From NCBI GenBank assembly GCA_958439425.1, contig CAUBVH010000010.1:22514-86513 (forward strand): a DNA stretch of 64,000 nucleotides. Direction: 5' to 3'. Position numbers and translations under genes: made by a program. A model generated the notes under the pieces. It did not search any database. It saw nothing but the letters and a program-made list of their open reading frames with translations, and was not told where the DNA came from. The first letter of the stretch is position 1; each line of letters opens with the position of its first letter. Positions 15,850 through 24,609 of this stretch are shown here, piece by piece. This DNA comes from an uncultured Collinsella sp. Lineage in GTDB: Bacteria; Actinomycetota; Coriobacteriia; Coriobacteriales; Coriobacteriaceae.

Positions 15850-15869
15850 CAGGAGGACGGGTGCGGTCT

Positions 15870-15913
15870 AAACAAAATGGCCCGCGCATCACACATCGAT
15901 GCACGGGCCATTT
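15870..15913 (-). terminator. Terminator of the lacG1-lacE1 operon
   Basis: AAATGGCCCG (15875-15884) / CGGGCCATTT (15904-15913), followed on the minus strand by TTGTTT; 33 bp past the lacE1 stop. Confidence 0.85.
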
Positions 15914-15945
15914 ATTGTCTGCGAGCGGCAGGTGGTGTCAGCGTC

Positions 15946-17706
15946 TTATGCCTCGAGGTTTTCCTCGATCCAGGCGACGGCACCCTTGGGATCCTTAGTG
16001 AGGTCGATGTACTGTTTGCCCTTGGGCGACAGCAGCGTGATGCCCAGGCGGTCGGTGTCGGCCTTCATCTCGTTGTAATAGGTGCGAACCTGCGGAGCCA
16101 GGACGATGACGTTGTACTGGTCCATGATGGCGTAGTGACTGCCGTAGGCACCGGCGTTGGCGGTAATGTCGATGCCCAGCTCGTCGGCGCCTTCCTTAAG
16201 CGCGTTGGCGAGCAGTGCAGAGGTGCCGGCGCCAGCGCACAGAACCAGAACCCTCAGATCCTTGCCCTTAAGGGCGGACGGAGCTGCGGAGGCCTCAGTG
16301 GCAGAAGCGGTCTCGACAACAGGAGCCTCAACGGCGGGGGCGGCAGCGGTCTTGACGGCCTTGGTCTCCTCGGCCTCTTCTTCGGCCAGGGTCTCGGCCT
16401 CCTGCTTGCACAGGACGTTGTCGTAGGCCTTGCAGAACGGGTAGTAGATCAAGAAGTCAACGACTAGCAGGACGACAACCAGGACCAGAGAGATCGGCTG
16501 GAAGTTGGTGTCGATGAAGGTGCCGATCGGTCCGGGGAGTGCCCACGGCATGGCATAGATAAAGCCGTTCATGCCCAAAAAGTCGATGAAGAACTTACCA
16601 ATGAGGACGTTGGCCACGGGGGCAAACAGGAACGGGATCAGGAAGTACGGGTTGAGGATGATGGGCGCGGCGAACAGCAGCGGCTCGTTGACGGCGAACA
16701 TCACGGGTACGACAGAGGCTTTGCCGACGGCCTTGAGCTGCTTGGAGCGCATAAAGAGCAGGAAGATGATCGGGACAATGAACGTGGCGCCGGTGCCGCC
16801 GAGTTCGCCGATGTAGTTACCGAAGTTCTCGGTCAGGGCGAGGGCGGGGTGACCGCCGGCCTGCAGCGTGGCGAGGTTGGTAGTGATGTTGCCAAACAGC
16901 GCGGCGTTGAGGGCAGGCTTAACGACCGAGGGGCCGTGGATGCCCATGAACCAGAAGAGCGGGATCATGAACCAGATGAGGGCGAGGCCGGCGTAAGAAT
17001 CGGCAGCGGCGAACAGCGGGCTCACCAGCGTGGAGATGACGTTGGCAAACGGGACGGCCAAGCAGGTGCGGCAGATAACGTCGATGACGGCGACAAACAG
17101 GATGGAGAAGCTGAAGGCGAAGATGTCGCGGAAGTTCTGGGCGATGGCGCCGGGGACTTCTTTGGGCAGCTTGATGGTGATGTCTCGCTTAATGCAGAAG
17201 GCATAGATGTTGACCGTGGCAAATGCGGCGACAAAGGAGCTCAGCAGGCCCTTGGTGCCCATGTTGTCGGTAAAGAACACCGAGACATCGGCGTCGTCGA
17301 TCTTGGCACTCGTCTGGGTAACGGCCAAGATGAGCATAGCGCACATGGCGGCGACCATGGTGCTCGTGGCGTTGATGGCCTTGCCGGCAGGCATGCGGCG
17401 GTTCTTGGAGCCGGTCAGCGCGCTTGCGGTGGTGCCGGCGACCATGATGCCCACGACGCCCATCGTGAAGTTGTAAACCTTGTTGCAGAAGTTCACGACG
17501 TCGACGTTCCACCAGTCGGGCAGCGTAAAGCCGCCGACCGTGGCGACAACGCCCGGCAGGGTTGAAATAAGCAGGAAGACAGAAGAAGACAGGATGATGG
17601 GCATTGCTGCCAAAAAGCCGTCTTTAATGGCCTGAAGGTAGATGTTCTTAGAGACCTTGTCGAAGTACGGCTGACCTTTCTCCAAGAACTTAACGATCGA
17701 TTCCAT
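15946..17706 (-). CDS. lacE: Lactose/cellobiose-family PTS IICB (copy 1)
   Basis: 586 aa fusion of IIC (about 1-430, polytopic, starting with the LacE-type MESIVKFLEKGQPYFDKVSKNIYLQAIKDGF) and IIB (about 483-586). The IIB phospho-cysteine is Cys490 in VLVLCAGAGTSALLANAL. Between them lies a flexible Ala/Glu/Val-rich linker. IIC motifs such as FWFMGIHGPSVVKPALNA and VNEPLLFAAPIILNP are typical of lactose/cellobiose permeases. AGAGGAG precedes the ATG. It lies downstream of lacG1 in one operon, 176 bp apart. The IIA partner is probably the LacF at 25829. Confidence 0.9.
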   Translation of the reverse strand: MESIVKFLEKGQPYFDKVSKNIYLQAIKDGFLAAMPIILSSSVFLLISTLPGVVATVGGFTLPDWWNVDVVNFCNKVYNFTMGVVGIMVAGTTASALTGSKNRRMPAGKAINATSTMVAAMCAMLILAVTQTSAKIDDADVSVFFTDNMGTKGLLSSFVAAFATVNIYAFCIKRDITIKLPKEVPGAIAQNFRDIFAFSFSILFVAVIDVICRTCLAVPFANVISTLVSPLFAAADSYAGLALIWFMIPLFWFMGIHGPSVVKPALNAALFGNITTNLATLQAGGHPALALTENFGNYIGELGGTGATFIVPIIFLLFMRSKQLKAVGKASVVPVMFAVNEPLLFAAPIILNPYFLIPFLFAPVANVLIGKFFIDFLGMNGFIYAMPWALPGPIGTFIDTNFQPISLVLVVVLLVVDFLIYYPFCKAYDNVLCKQEAETLAEEEAEETKAVKTAAAPAVEAPVVETASATEASAAPSALKGKDLRVLVLCAGAGTSALLANALKEGADELGIDITANAGAYGSHYAIMDQYNVIVLAPQVRTYYNEMKADTDRLGITLLSPKGKQYIDLTKDPKGAVAWIEENLEA

Positions 17707-17814
17707 AGTTCACGCTCCTCTTTGCATGAAATCTTAATGGCATGGACGTTGAAAACCTATATGGTCTCCCGCTTGCTAAAAGCCCGGGTGCAGGCGGGGT
17801 CGGTCCCAGGGGGA

Positions 17815-17861
17815 GAGAGGGGAGCGGCTGGGTTTGTATCGCATAGGGCCGCTCCCCTCTC
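17815..17861 (-). promoter_or_regulatory. Intercistronic hairpin between lacG1 and lacE1
   Basis: Perfect 14-bp inverted repeat, GAGAGGGGAGCGGC at 17815-17828 and its complement at 17848-17861, with a 19-base loop and no T-run. Likely an mRNA-processing or stability element, or an attenuator lowering lacE1 relative to lacG1 (inference). Confidence 0.65.
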
Positions 17862-17882
17862 GGGGGAAAGCGAGGCGATGCG

Positions 17883-19325
17883 CTACTGCGCGTCCGCCAT
17901 GGTGTCGGCGAGCTCCTTGTACCAGAGTGCCGACTGCTTGATGTAGCGTTTTTGCGTGTCGAAGTCGATGTAGAACAGGCCGTAGCGCTTGTTATAGCCA
18001 TTGGCCCACGAGAACTGGTCCTGCAGGCTCCAGATAAAGTAGCCCTGGACGTCGACGCCCTCGGCGCGCGCCTGGAGCACCTTCTCCATGTGCTGGTCGA
18101 CAAAGTCGATGCGCTCGGGATCAGCGACGATGCCGTTTGCGTCGGGCTCGGGGTCCTTGTGACCCAGGCCGTTTTCGGTGATATAGATGACGGGGAGGTT
18201 GGGATAGGTGGCGCTGATGTGCTTGAGCGTGTCGTAGAGGCCTTGCGGGTAGATGAGCCAATCCCAGTCGGTGGTGGGGATACCCGGCATATCGACCTGC
18301 TGCCCGACGCCCTTAAACTTAAAGCACGAGGTGCCCTTGTCTCCGGTGCCGTTAAAGCTGTTGGTGGACTCGCCATCGTAGGCGGCGATAAACGCCGACT
18401 GATAGTAGTTGAGGCCGAACATATCGTTGCGGGGCGCCGCCTTGGCGAGCTCCTCCATGTCGCTGTCCTCAACCGTAAGTGTGGCGTTGTTGGCACGCAG
18501 AATCTCGTTGATGAGTGAGAGGGTGCGCGCGGAGTAGTGACCCAGGAAGGCGCCGTCCATGATGAAGTCGGTGTAGAAGGCGTTGTACAGGTCGGCGGCG
18601 TGCTGGTCGGCGGGCGAGTCGGTGGCAGGATATGCCGGCGTCAGGACGTTGACCATGCCAATGCGTCCGCCCAGGTGCTCGGTCTCGTCAAGATCCTTAT
18701 ACAGGTTGACGGCGCGGGCGTGGGCAACGAGCTCGTTGTGCTGGCTCTGGATGCCGCTCGTCACATCAAAGTGATGGTTGGGCGGGAAGTTGCCTTGGAT
18801 GTATTGGGAGTGCGAGAGGCTGATGAGCTCGTTGATGGTGAACCAATTCTTGACCTCGCGGAACTCGCGGAAGCAGAACTCGGCATAGCGCACATAGGCG
18901 TCGACGGTCTTGCGGTTGAGCCAGTCGCCCTGGTTGAACAGGGCGGCGGGGGAGTCAAAGTGATGCAGGGACACATAGGGCTCGACGCCATACTTTTTGC
19001 AGCAGGCGAACAGCTCGTGGTAGTGCTTAACGCCCTCGGCGAGGGGCTCGGCATCGTCGCCGTTGGGGAAGATGCGGGTCCAGGCGATGGACACACGGAT
19101 GGCGTTGAGTCCATGCTCGGCAGAAAGGCGGATATCCTCCTCGTAGCGGTTGTAGAAATCACTGGCCGGGTCGGGCAAAAAGCGACCCTGGGCGACAAGG
19201 TAATCGTCCCACATGGTCTTACCCTTGCCTGCCACCTTCGTGGAACCTTCCGTTTGGTACGCGGCGGTTGCGGCGCCCCAAACAAAGCCCTTCGGCAGCT
19301 GCTGTACGCGGTTTAGCAAAGACAT
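17883..19325 (-). CDS. lacG: 6-phospho-beta-galactosidase, GH1 (copy 1)
   Basis: 480 aa GH1 TIM-barrel enzyme. Acid/base Glu166 is in WFTINELI, the nucleophile Glu384 in YITENGLG. The phosphate-binding set of phospho-glycosidases is present: Ser439, Lys446 and Tyr448 in FSWANGYNKRYG, so the substrate is a 6-phosphorylated glycoside. Similarity across the whole length to lactococcal LacG supports lactose-6-P as substrate, although 6-phospho-beta-glucosides remain possible. Start at 19325 has GAGGGT eight bases upstream, better than the Met two codons earlier. First gene of the lacG1-lacE1 operon, divergent from lacI1. Confidence 0.88.
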   Translation of the reverse strand: MSLLNRVQQLPKGFVWGAATAAYQTEGSTKVAGKGKTMWDDYLVAQGRFLPDPASDFYNRYEEDIRLSAEHGLNAIRVSIAWTRIFPNGDDAEPLAEGVKHYHELFACCKKYGVEPYVSLHHFDSPAALFNQGDWLNRKTVDAYVRYAEFCFREFREVKNWFTINELISLSHSQYIQGNFPPNHHFDVTSGIQSQHNELVAHARAVNLYKDLDETEHLGGRIGMVNVLTPAYPATDSPADQHAADLYNAFYTDFIMDGAFLGHYSARTLSLINEILRANNATLTVEDSDMEELAKAAPRNDMFGLNYYQSAFIAAYDGESTNSFNGTGDKGTSCFKFKGVGQQVDMPGIPTTDWDWLIYPQGLYDTLKHISATYPNLPVIYITENGLGHKDPEPDANGIVADPERIDFVDQHMEKVLQARAEGVDVQGYFIWSLQDQFSWANGYNKRYGLFYIDFDTQKRYIKQSALWYKELADTMADAQ

Positions 19326-19445
19326 ATGCATACACCCTCTCGTCTCGCTGTTCGATATTGTGCGTTTGTGCTCAGGAGGCTCCCTGGTTAGCGTTCAGCG
19401 GTGAAAAAGCCCGATAAACACTATCTTAAAATGATTAGAACCAAA

Positions 19446-19615
19446 ATGAGCACGTGAACATTTGACAATGAGCACGTTAACATCCGGCTGGGATGTATAG
19501 AAACAAAACAACTTCAAACAGCCGCGAACGGTTGTATTTGTTCGGTAAGCGGTTTTGATTGACAGAAGTTTTCATGTTGTGGTATATGGCTCGGGTATCA
19601 TGAGCACGTTATCAA
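19446..19615. promoter_or_regulatory. Divergent control region with three LacI1 operators and one CCGTGAACGGT-type site
   Basis: ATGAGCACGTGAACAT (19446-19461), ATGAGCACGTTAACAT (19468-19483) and ATGAGCACGTTATCAA (19600-19615) are near-identical copies between lacG1 and lacI1. CCGCGAACGGT at 19522-19532, followed by TTGTATTTGTTC, is a variant of a motif repeated upstream of other operons here. Binding by the adjacent LacI is inference. Confidence 0.75.
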
Positions 19616-19666
19616 TGTATGTACGATGCGCCATGGGCGCGGGGAATAGTTGGGAAGCAGGTTAGC

Positions 19667-20704
19667 GTGGAAGGCATGGCTCAGCAGACAAGGAATGGTC
19701 GTTCGGCGAGCGCGGCAGAGGTTGCGGCGCTCGCTGGCGTGAGCCGCCAGACTGTGTCTCGCGTGGTCAACGGTATGCCCAACGTGACGGAAAAGACGCG
19801 CAAGCGTGTGCTGGCCGCCATGGAAGAGCTGGGCTTTCGTCCCAATTTTGCTGGAGCGGCGTTGCGCGGCGGGTCGTATCGTTCTATTGGCCTGTGCATG
19901 TACAACATCACACGTGTCGGTAACCTGGCGACGCTCGAGGGTATCATGCAAGCGGCGCGCGAGCACGATTTTGCCGTCACTATGATCGAGATGGGCGGCG
20001 ACAAGCCCTATGCACTTGCCGATGCCTCGCGCCGCATGGTCGAGCGACCCGTCGACGGCATGATTCTCAACATGAACCGCATGGCTCCCGATTTTGAGGA
20101 GTTTGTTCCCCAGCCGGGAGTGCGAACGGTCATCCTGTCCATGTATGCGCATCCGCGCTGCACGACGATCGACTCCGACCAGTATGGTTCGTGCGAGCTG
20201 TTGACCAATTATCTGCTGGAACATGGTCACTCGAATATGCGGTTTGTGGCGGGTCCGGAAAGCTCGATTTCCTCGCGTTTTCGTGAGGCCGGTTGGCGTG
20301 ATACGCTGGGTCGTGCTCATGTCGATGCCGCTCCGATGCTGCGTGGCGATTGGAGTGCGGACAGTGGGTACGCCATGGGCGAGCGGATTGCCGCCGAGGT
20401 GCTTGCCGGCGGGTCGCAGGCGCCGACTGCCGTGCTTGCGGCAAATGACCAGATGGCGCTGGGTGTTATCGCCGCGCTCGAGAACGCGGGCCTGTCCGTG
20501 CCCGACGACGTGAGCGTGGTTGGTATCGACGACGCACTCGAGGGACTTGTTCCTCACAATCGGCTGACGACGCTGCGATTTGATTTGCGCGGTGTCGGTA
20601 AGCTTGCGTTTGAGGCGGCGATTGGAGAGAACTCGTCTATCGAGGCGATTCATGTGCCGAGTACGTTGGTCGAACGCTCGACTGTTAGGGACATACGGGG
20701 TTAG
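19667..20704 (+). CDS. LacI-family repressor of lacG1-lacE1
   Basis: 345 aa from GTG 19667, with AGCAGG upstream; ATG 19676 three codons later is an alternative. N-terminal HTH: SAAEVAALAGVSRQTVSRVVNGMPNVTEKTRKRV, then the hinge helix RKRVLAAMEELGFRPNFAGAALR. The periplasmic-binding-protein-like effector domain follows, with VDGMILNMNRM, TTIDSDQYGSCEL and the end motif VSVVGIDDALEGLVPHNRLTTLRFD. The residue equivalent to LacI Tyr17 is Arg. It is divergent from lacG1 and next to three ATGAGCACGTTAACAT-like sites. Two paralogues lie at 24610 and 34570. Confidence 0.9.
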   Translation: MEGMAQQTRNGRSASAAEVAALAGVSRQTVSRVVNGMPNVTEKTRKRVLAAMEELGFRPNFAGAALRGGSYRSIGLCMYNITRVGNLATLEGIMQAAREHDFAVTMIEMGGDKPYALADASRRMVERPVDGMILNMNRMAPDFEEFVPQPGVRTVILSMYAHPRCTTIDSDQYGSCELLTNYLLEHGHSNMRFVAGPESSISSRFREAGWRDTLGRAHVDAAPMLRGDWSADSGYAMGERIAAEVLAGGSQAPTAVLAANDQMALGVIAALENAGLSVPDDVSVVGIDDALEGLVPHNRLTTLRFDLRGVGKLAFEAAIGENSSIEAIHVPSTLVERSTVRDIRG

Positions 20705-20714
20705 GTCCTACTCC

Positions 20715-20860
20715 GTTTGTCTCGATTTGTAACAGGTAGACGGTCAAAAGCGGGCTACGTGTTACAGATTTAGATTCTTCGGAAAGCACAATCCTGTTCA
20801 TCTCGATCTGTAACAGCTAGAACCCAAAAACTCGGCTAGATGTTACAGATCGAGACAAAC
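20715..20860. repeat. Palindromic repeat family B, tandem pair 2
   Basis: Unit 1: GTTTGTCTCGATTTGTAACA (from 20715) with CTACGTGTTACAGATTTAGA (from 20755). Unit 2: GTTCATCTCGATCTGTAACA (from 20796) with CTAGATGTTACAGATCGAGA (from 20836). Same family and tandem order as 15714-15849. Confidence 0.88.
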
Positions 20861-20871
20861 GGCCCCCAGGT

Positions 20872-20924
20872 CGAACAAAAACAAAAGACCGGGGGCGGCG
20901 CGCCGTGTGACGTGCCGCCCCCGG
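20872..20924 (-). terminator. Terminator of the lacE2-lacG2 operon
   Basis: CCGGGGGCGGC / GCCGCCCCCGG hairpin, followed on the minus strand by TCTTTTGTTTTTG. Confidence 0.85.
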
Positions 20925-20970
20925 CTGAGAAATGGGGACAGGTTATGTGGGCAGACAGCCCCGCAAGCCG

Positions 20971-22410
20971 CTAGTCCAGACGACGGGTCTGCGCTACGTG
21001 CTTATACCAGTACGCGCTTGCCTTGGGCGTGCGCTTCTGGGTTTCAAAGTCAACGTAGAAGAAGCCATAACGCTTGTTGTAGCCATTGGTCCAGGAGAAC
21101 TGATCCTGCAGGCTCCACAGGAAGTAACCGCCCACGTTGACACCCACCTCCATGGCCTTGAGCAGCCAGCGCAGGTGCTGCTCGATGTAGTCGATGCGCG
21201 GCTGGTCGTCCACAAAACCGTCCTTGTAGGGGTCCTTGTAGCCCATCCCGTTTTCGGTAATGAAGATCTGCTTGTAGTTGGGGTAGCGCTGCTTAATGTA
21301 GACGAGCAGGTCGAACAGGCCCTCGGGATAGATGATCCAGTCCCAGTCGGTGGTGGGGATGCCGGGCTTGTTCACGTGCTCGCCAATACCCTTGACGCGC
21401 CAGCGGCCGGTGCCCTTCTCACCCGTACCGTTGTGGTGCAGGTCGTTCTCGCCGTCGTAAGCCTTCAAAAAGCGGCACTGGTAGTTGTTAACGCCCAGGT
21501 AGTCGTTGTAGAGCGCGGCCTCGCGCATGATTTTCAGATCCTCGTCCGGGATCTCGATGGTGCCGCCCGAGATGGCCGCCAGGCGGTTGGCGCACTCGAG
21601 GGTGTCAGGAGCATAGTCGCCGCGGAACGTCGCGTCGAGCAAGAACTGGTTCTGCAGCACGTGCTCGTTGTTGGCGGCCTTGATGTCGGCGGGGTCGTTC
21701 TCGTTGAGCGGATACTTGAACTCCAGCGACTGGATGACGCCGATCTTGCCCTTAAAACCGCCGTTGTGGAAGGCCAGTACGGCCTTGGCGTGGGCGAGCA
21801 TCATGTTGTGCTCGCACTGGAAGGCCTCGGCAAGATGCGCCTTGACGCCACCGGGGAAGGTGCCCTCGATGTAGGTGTTGGAGGCGTCCGCCCAGATCTC
21901 GTTAAAGGTGAACCAATAGGTCACCTGGTCGGCGTACTCCTTAAAGCAGAAGGTGGCAAAGTCCACAAAGGCGTCGATGGTCTCGCGGTTGAGGAAGTCG
22001 CCCTTCTCAAAGAGGGGCAGCGGCGTATCGAAGTGATGCAGCGTGACAAACGGCTCAACGTGGTGCTTGTGACATTCGGCGAAAAGGTCGTGGTAGAACT
22101 GGACGCCCTCGGGGTTTACCTTGCCGGTGCCCTCGGGGAAGATACGGCTCCAGGCGATGGAGAGGCGGATGCCGTTGATGCCGAACTCCTCGCACAGCTC
22201 AAGGTCGACGGGGTACTGGTTGTAGAAGTCCGAAGCGGGATCGGGGGAAAAGCGCCCCTGGGCCTCCAGGAAGTCGTCCCAGGCAACCTTGCCCTTACCG
22301 TGAGTGCGGGTCTCGCCCTCTACCTGGTAGGCAGCAGTGGCGCCGCCAAAGACAAAGTCCTCGGGAAACTGCGCAGGCGGGTTAGTGACGCTAGCAGGGT
22401 TAACGGACAT
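20971..22410 (-). CDS. lacG: 6-phospho-beta-galactosidase, GH1 (copy 2)
   Basis: 479 aa and very close to lactococcal/staphylococcal LacG (AWDDFLEAQGRFSPDPASDFYNQYPVDLELCEEFGINGIR; FAECHKHHVEPFVTLHHFDTP). Acid/base Glu171 in WFTFNEIW and nucleophile Glu386 in FITENGMG. The 6-phosphate site Ser439/Lys446/Tyr448 in FSWTNGYNKRYG is complete. It should hydrolyse lactose-6-phosphate to galactose-6-phosphate and glucose. It is second in the lacE2-lacG2 operon, the reverse of the order in cassette 1. Ribosome site is weak (GGAT). Confidence 0.92.
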   Translation of the reverse strand: MSVNPASVTNPPAQFPEDFVFGGATAAYQVEGETRTHGKGKVAWDDFLEAQGRFSPDPASDFYNQYPVDLELCEEFGINGIRLSIAWSRIFPEGTGKVNPEGVQFYHDLFAECHKHHVEPFVTLHHFDTPLPLFEKGDFLNRETIDAFVDFATFCFKEYADQVTYWFTFNEIWADASNTYIEGTFPGGVKAHLAEAFQCEHNMMLAHAKAVLAFHNGGFKGKIGVIQSLEFKYPLNENDPADIKAANNEHVLQNQFLLDATFRGDYAPDTLECANRLAAISGGTIEIPDEDLKIMREAALYNDYLGVNNYQCRFLKAYDGENDLHHNGTGEKGTGRWRVKGIGEHVNKPGIPTTDWDWIIYPEGLFDLLVYIKQRYPNYKQIFITENGMGYKDPYKDGFVDDQPRIDYIEQHLRWLLKAMEVGVNVGGYFLWSLQDQFSWTNGYNKRYGFFYVDFETQKRTPKASAYWYKHVAQTRRLD

Positions 22411-22434
22411 GATGATCCAATCGTCTAAATCGAA

Positions 22435-22466
22435 GGGCCAGCCGGTCTTGGATGGTCGGCTGGCCC
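22435..22466 (-). promoter_or_regulatory. Intercistronic hairpin between lacE2 and lacG2
   Basis: GGGCCAGCCG (22435-22444) / CGGCTGGCCC (22457-22466), a perfect 10-bp stem in the 66-bp gap, without a T-run. It parallels the hairpin in the lacG1-lacE1 gap. Confidence 0.6.
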
Positions 22467-22476
22467 TGAGCGTTAC

Positions 22477-24252
22477 TTACTTCGAGAGTTGCTCGCTTAC
22501 GAAGGCGAGAGACTTGTCGCCGTTCTGGGAGAGCTCGATGTACTGCTTGCCACGGCAGGCGACGCACTTGTTGCCCACGCGCTCGCAGTCCTTCTGAAGG
22601 TCGGCCAGGTAGCTTGCGGCCTGCGGGGCCAGGACGACCAGGTCAAAGTCGGGGAGCATGTCAACGTGGTTGCCATAGGCCTCGGCAGCGGTCTCGAGGT
22701 TAATACCGCGCTCCCTGGCAGCCTTGGCCAGCGCGTTGGCGAGCAGACCCGAGGTACCGCCGCCCTGGCAGAGTACGAGCACGCGCTTGCCGTTGAGGTC
22801 GCTAGTGGCCGTAGCCTCGGTGGCGGGCGCTGCGGAAGCGGCGGGGGCGTCGGCCTTCACGGCCTCGGCAGCAGCGCCGGCGGCAACGCTCTTGGCGTCA
22901 GCCTTGCCCTGGAAGGCGTCGTTGAGCTTGGCGGCCTTCTCGGCGTTCTTGGCGGCGAGCTCCTCCTGGGAGATCTCGGCCTCCTCGGTGCACTTCTGGG
23001 CGTCATAGGCACGGAAGAACGGGTAGTACAGGGCAAAGTCGACGACCAGGATAAGGGCGAGCATCACAAAGGCGAGCGGCTGGAAGCCCAGGCCCATGAT
23101 GGTGCCGATGGGGCCGGGGACGGTCCAGGGCAGGGTATACATAAAGCCGTTCATGCCCAAGAAGTCGATAAAGATCTTGAGGATCCAGATGTTGGCGATC
23201 GGGGCAAAGACAAACGGGACAAAGAAGACGGGGTTGAGCACGATGGGCGCGGCGAACAGCAGCGGCTCGTTGACAGCGAAGCAGACGGGAACGATGGCGG
23301 CCTTACCGACGGCGCGCATCTCCTGGGACTTGGCCAGGAAGCAGAACATAAAGACCAGGACAAGCGTGGCACCGGTGCCGCCCATGCAGACGACGAAGTA
23401 CTGGGCACCCTGGGTCAGGACAGCGGAAGCGTGCTGGCCGGCCTGGAACGCAGCCAGGTTGTCGGTCATGTTGGCAACGAGGGCGGCGGCGATGGCGGGC
23501 TCGACGATCGAGGGGCCGTGGACGCCCACGAACCAGAAGAGGCTCATGGCGCCGTAGATCACAGCAAGGCCGATGTAGCCGTCGGCAGCGGTGAACAGGG
23601 GCTGGAACACCTGGATGACGCCCTGGGCAAAGCAGAAGCCAAAGGCAGCGCGGAAGACGATGTCAAAGACCCAAAAGACGGTGATGCAGACGGAGAAGGG
23701 GATGATGTCCTTAAAGGTCTGCGAGATGTTAGGCGGAACCTGCTCGGGCATCTTGACGGTGATGTTGCGCTTAATGAAGAACTTGTAGATGATGCCGGTC
23801 ACAAACGCAGCGATAAAGGCGGTCAGCAGGCCTTTGGAACCAAGGTAGGTGGTGTTGAAGCCGCTGGCAGCGTCCGTGGCGATCGTGTCGCTCGAAAGGA
23901 GCAAGAAGCCGATGATGGCCGCGCACATGCACGAGATGAAGTTAATCTGGTTGTTCTTGGGCAGATCGCGGTTCTGGGCGTCGGCGAAGTGCTTGGCCGT
24001 GGTGGCGGCGCAGGCGATGGCCAGGATGCCCATGGAGTAGTTGTAGCACTTCCACAGGGCGTTGTTGATGTCATCGGGCCAGTAGAAACCCCAGATGTTG
24101 GGGACCGAGGCTACCAAGCAGAAGATGGACGAGAAGATGATGATGGGGATGACGGAGATAAAACCGTCGCGGATCGCCTTGAGGTACTTGTTGCGGGCGA
24201 TCGCGTTGAAAAAGGGTTGGCCCTTTTCGATGATGGCGATGAGTTGCTCCAT
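22477..24252 (-). CDS. lacE: Lactose-family PTS IICB (copy 2)
   Basis: 591 aa. IIC domain about 1-430, beginning MEQLIAIIEKGQPFFNAIARNKYLKAIRDGFISVIPII, with LFWFVGVHGPSIVEPAIAAAL and VNEPLLFAAPIVLNPVFFVPF. An Ala-rich linker leads to the IIB domain (about 487-591) with phospho-Cys495 in VLVLCQGGGTSGLLANAL. It imports and 6-phosphorylates lactose or a related beta-galactoside. TTAGGAG precedes the ATG. First gene of the lacE2-lacG2 operon, divergent from lacI2, whose putative operators lie in the 357-bp gap. IIA is not fused and should come from LacF at 25829. Confidence 0.92.
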   Translation of the reverse strand: MEQLIAIIEKGQPFFNAIARNKYLKAIRDGFISVIPIIIFSSIFCLVASVPNIWGFYWPDDINNALWKCYNYSMGILAIACAATTAKHFADAQNRDLPKNNQINFISCMCAAIIGFLLLSSDTIATDAASGFNTTYLGSKGLLTAFIAAFVTGIIYKFFIKRNITVKMPEQVPPNISQTFKDIIPFSVCITVFWVFDIVFRAAFGFCFAQGVIQVFQPLFTAADGYIGLAVIYGAMSLFWFVGVHGPSIVEPAIAAALVANMTDNLAAFQAGQHASAVLTQGAQYFVVCMGGTGATLVLVFMFCFLAKSQEMRAVGKAAIVPVCFAVNEPLLFAAPIVLNPVFFVPFVFAPIANIWILKIFIDFLGMNGFMYTLPWTVPGPIGTIMGLGFQPLAFVMLALILVVDFALYYPFFRAYDAQKCTEEAEISQEELAAKNAEKAAKLNDAFQGKADAKSVAAGAAAEAVKADAPAASAAPATEATATSDLNGKRVLVLCQGGGTSGLLANALAKAARERGINLETAAEAYGNHVDMLPDFDLVVLAPQAASYLADLQKDCERVGNKCVACRGKQYIELSQNGDKSLAFVSEQLSK

Positions 24253-24311
24253 GCAATGCTCCTAAGAGTCGGTGGGTTGGCAACGATGGTAGCTGTTGGT
24301 GTTCGGTTGCC

Positions 24312-24595
24312 AAAATGTTGACGTTGCCATTTTGCGACACAAAAAAAGACGCGAACCGGTGGCCCCTGTGCCTGTGGACCGTCGATTCCTTGCGCGTAAA
24401 CGTTTGAGCCGCCCGGTGGCTCTGTGTTTGCACAATGGCAACGTTAACATTTGGGCGACAAAAGCCGCTCGGTGAAGCAGAATTGTCGGTGAACGGTAGG
24501 TTTTGGGTGGTAAGCGTATTGTGGGGGAGACGTTGGATATACTTAAAGGCGTTAAAAATGACTGCGCAAGATGCTGTCAATGGCATCGTTGACAT
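24312..24595. promoter_or_regulatory. Divergent control region with three LacI2 operators and one CCGTGAACGGT-type site
   Basis: Three related sites: AATGGCAACGTTAACATTT (24434-24452), its inverted form TGTTGACGTTGCCATTTT (within 24312-24333) and AATGGCATCGTTGACAT (24579-24595, 15 bp before the lacI2 ATG). CGGTGAACGGT lies at 24487-24497. The core ACGTTAACAT is shared with the LacI1 and LacI3 sites; the flank GGCA is specific. Confidence 0.75.
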
Positions 24596-24609
24596 AGAAA
24601 GATCGACCC

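Noticed and set aside
20932..22428. 498-codon plus-strand frame
   Set aside because: Antisense to lacG2; the lacG2 frame carries all GH1 catalytic motifs.
22489..24321. Long 610-codon open frame on the plus strand
   Set aside because: It is antisense to lacE2, consists of Gly/Asp/Val/Leu-rich low-complexity sequence typical of GC-skewed shadow frames, and has no motifs.
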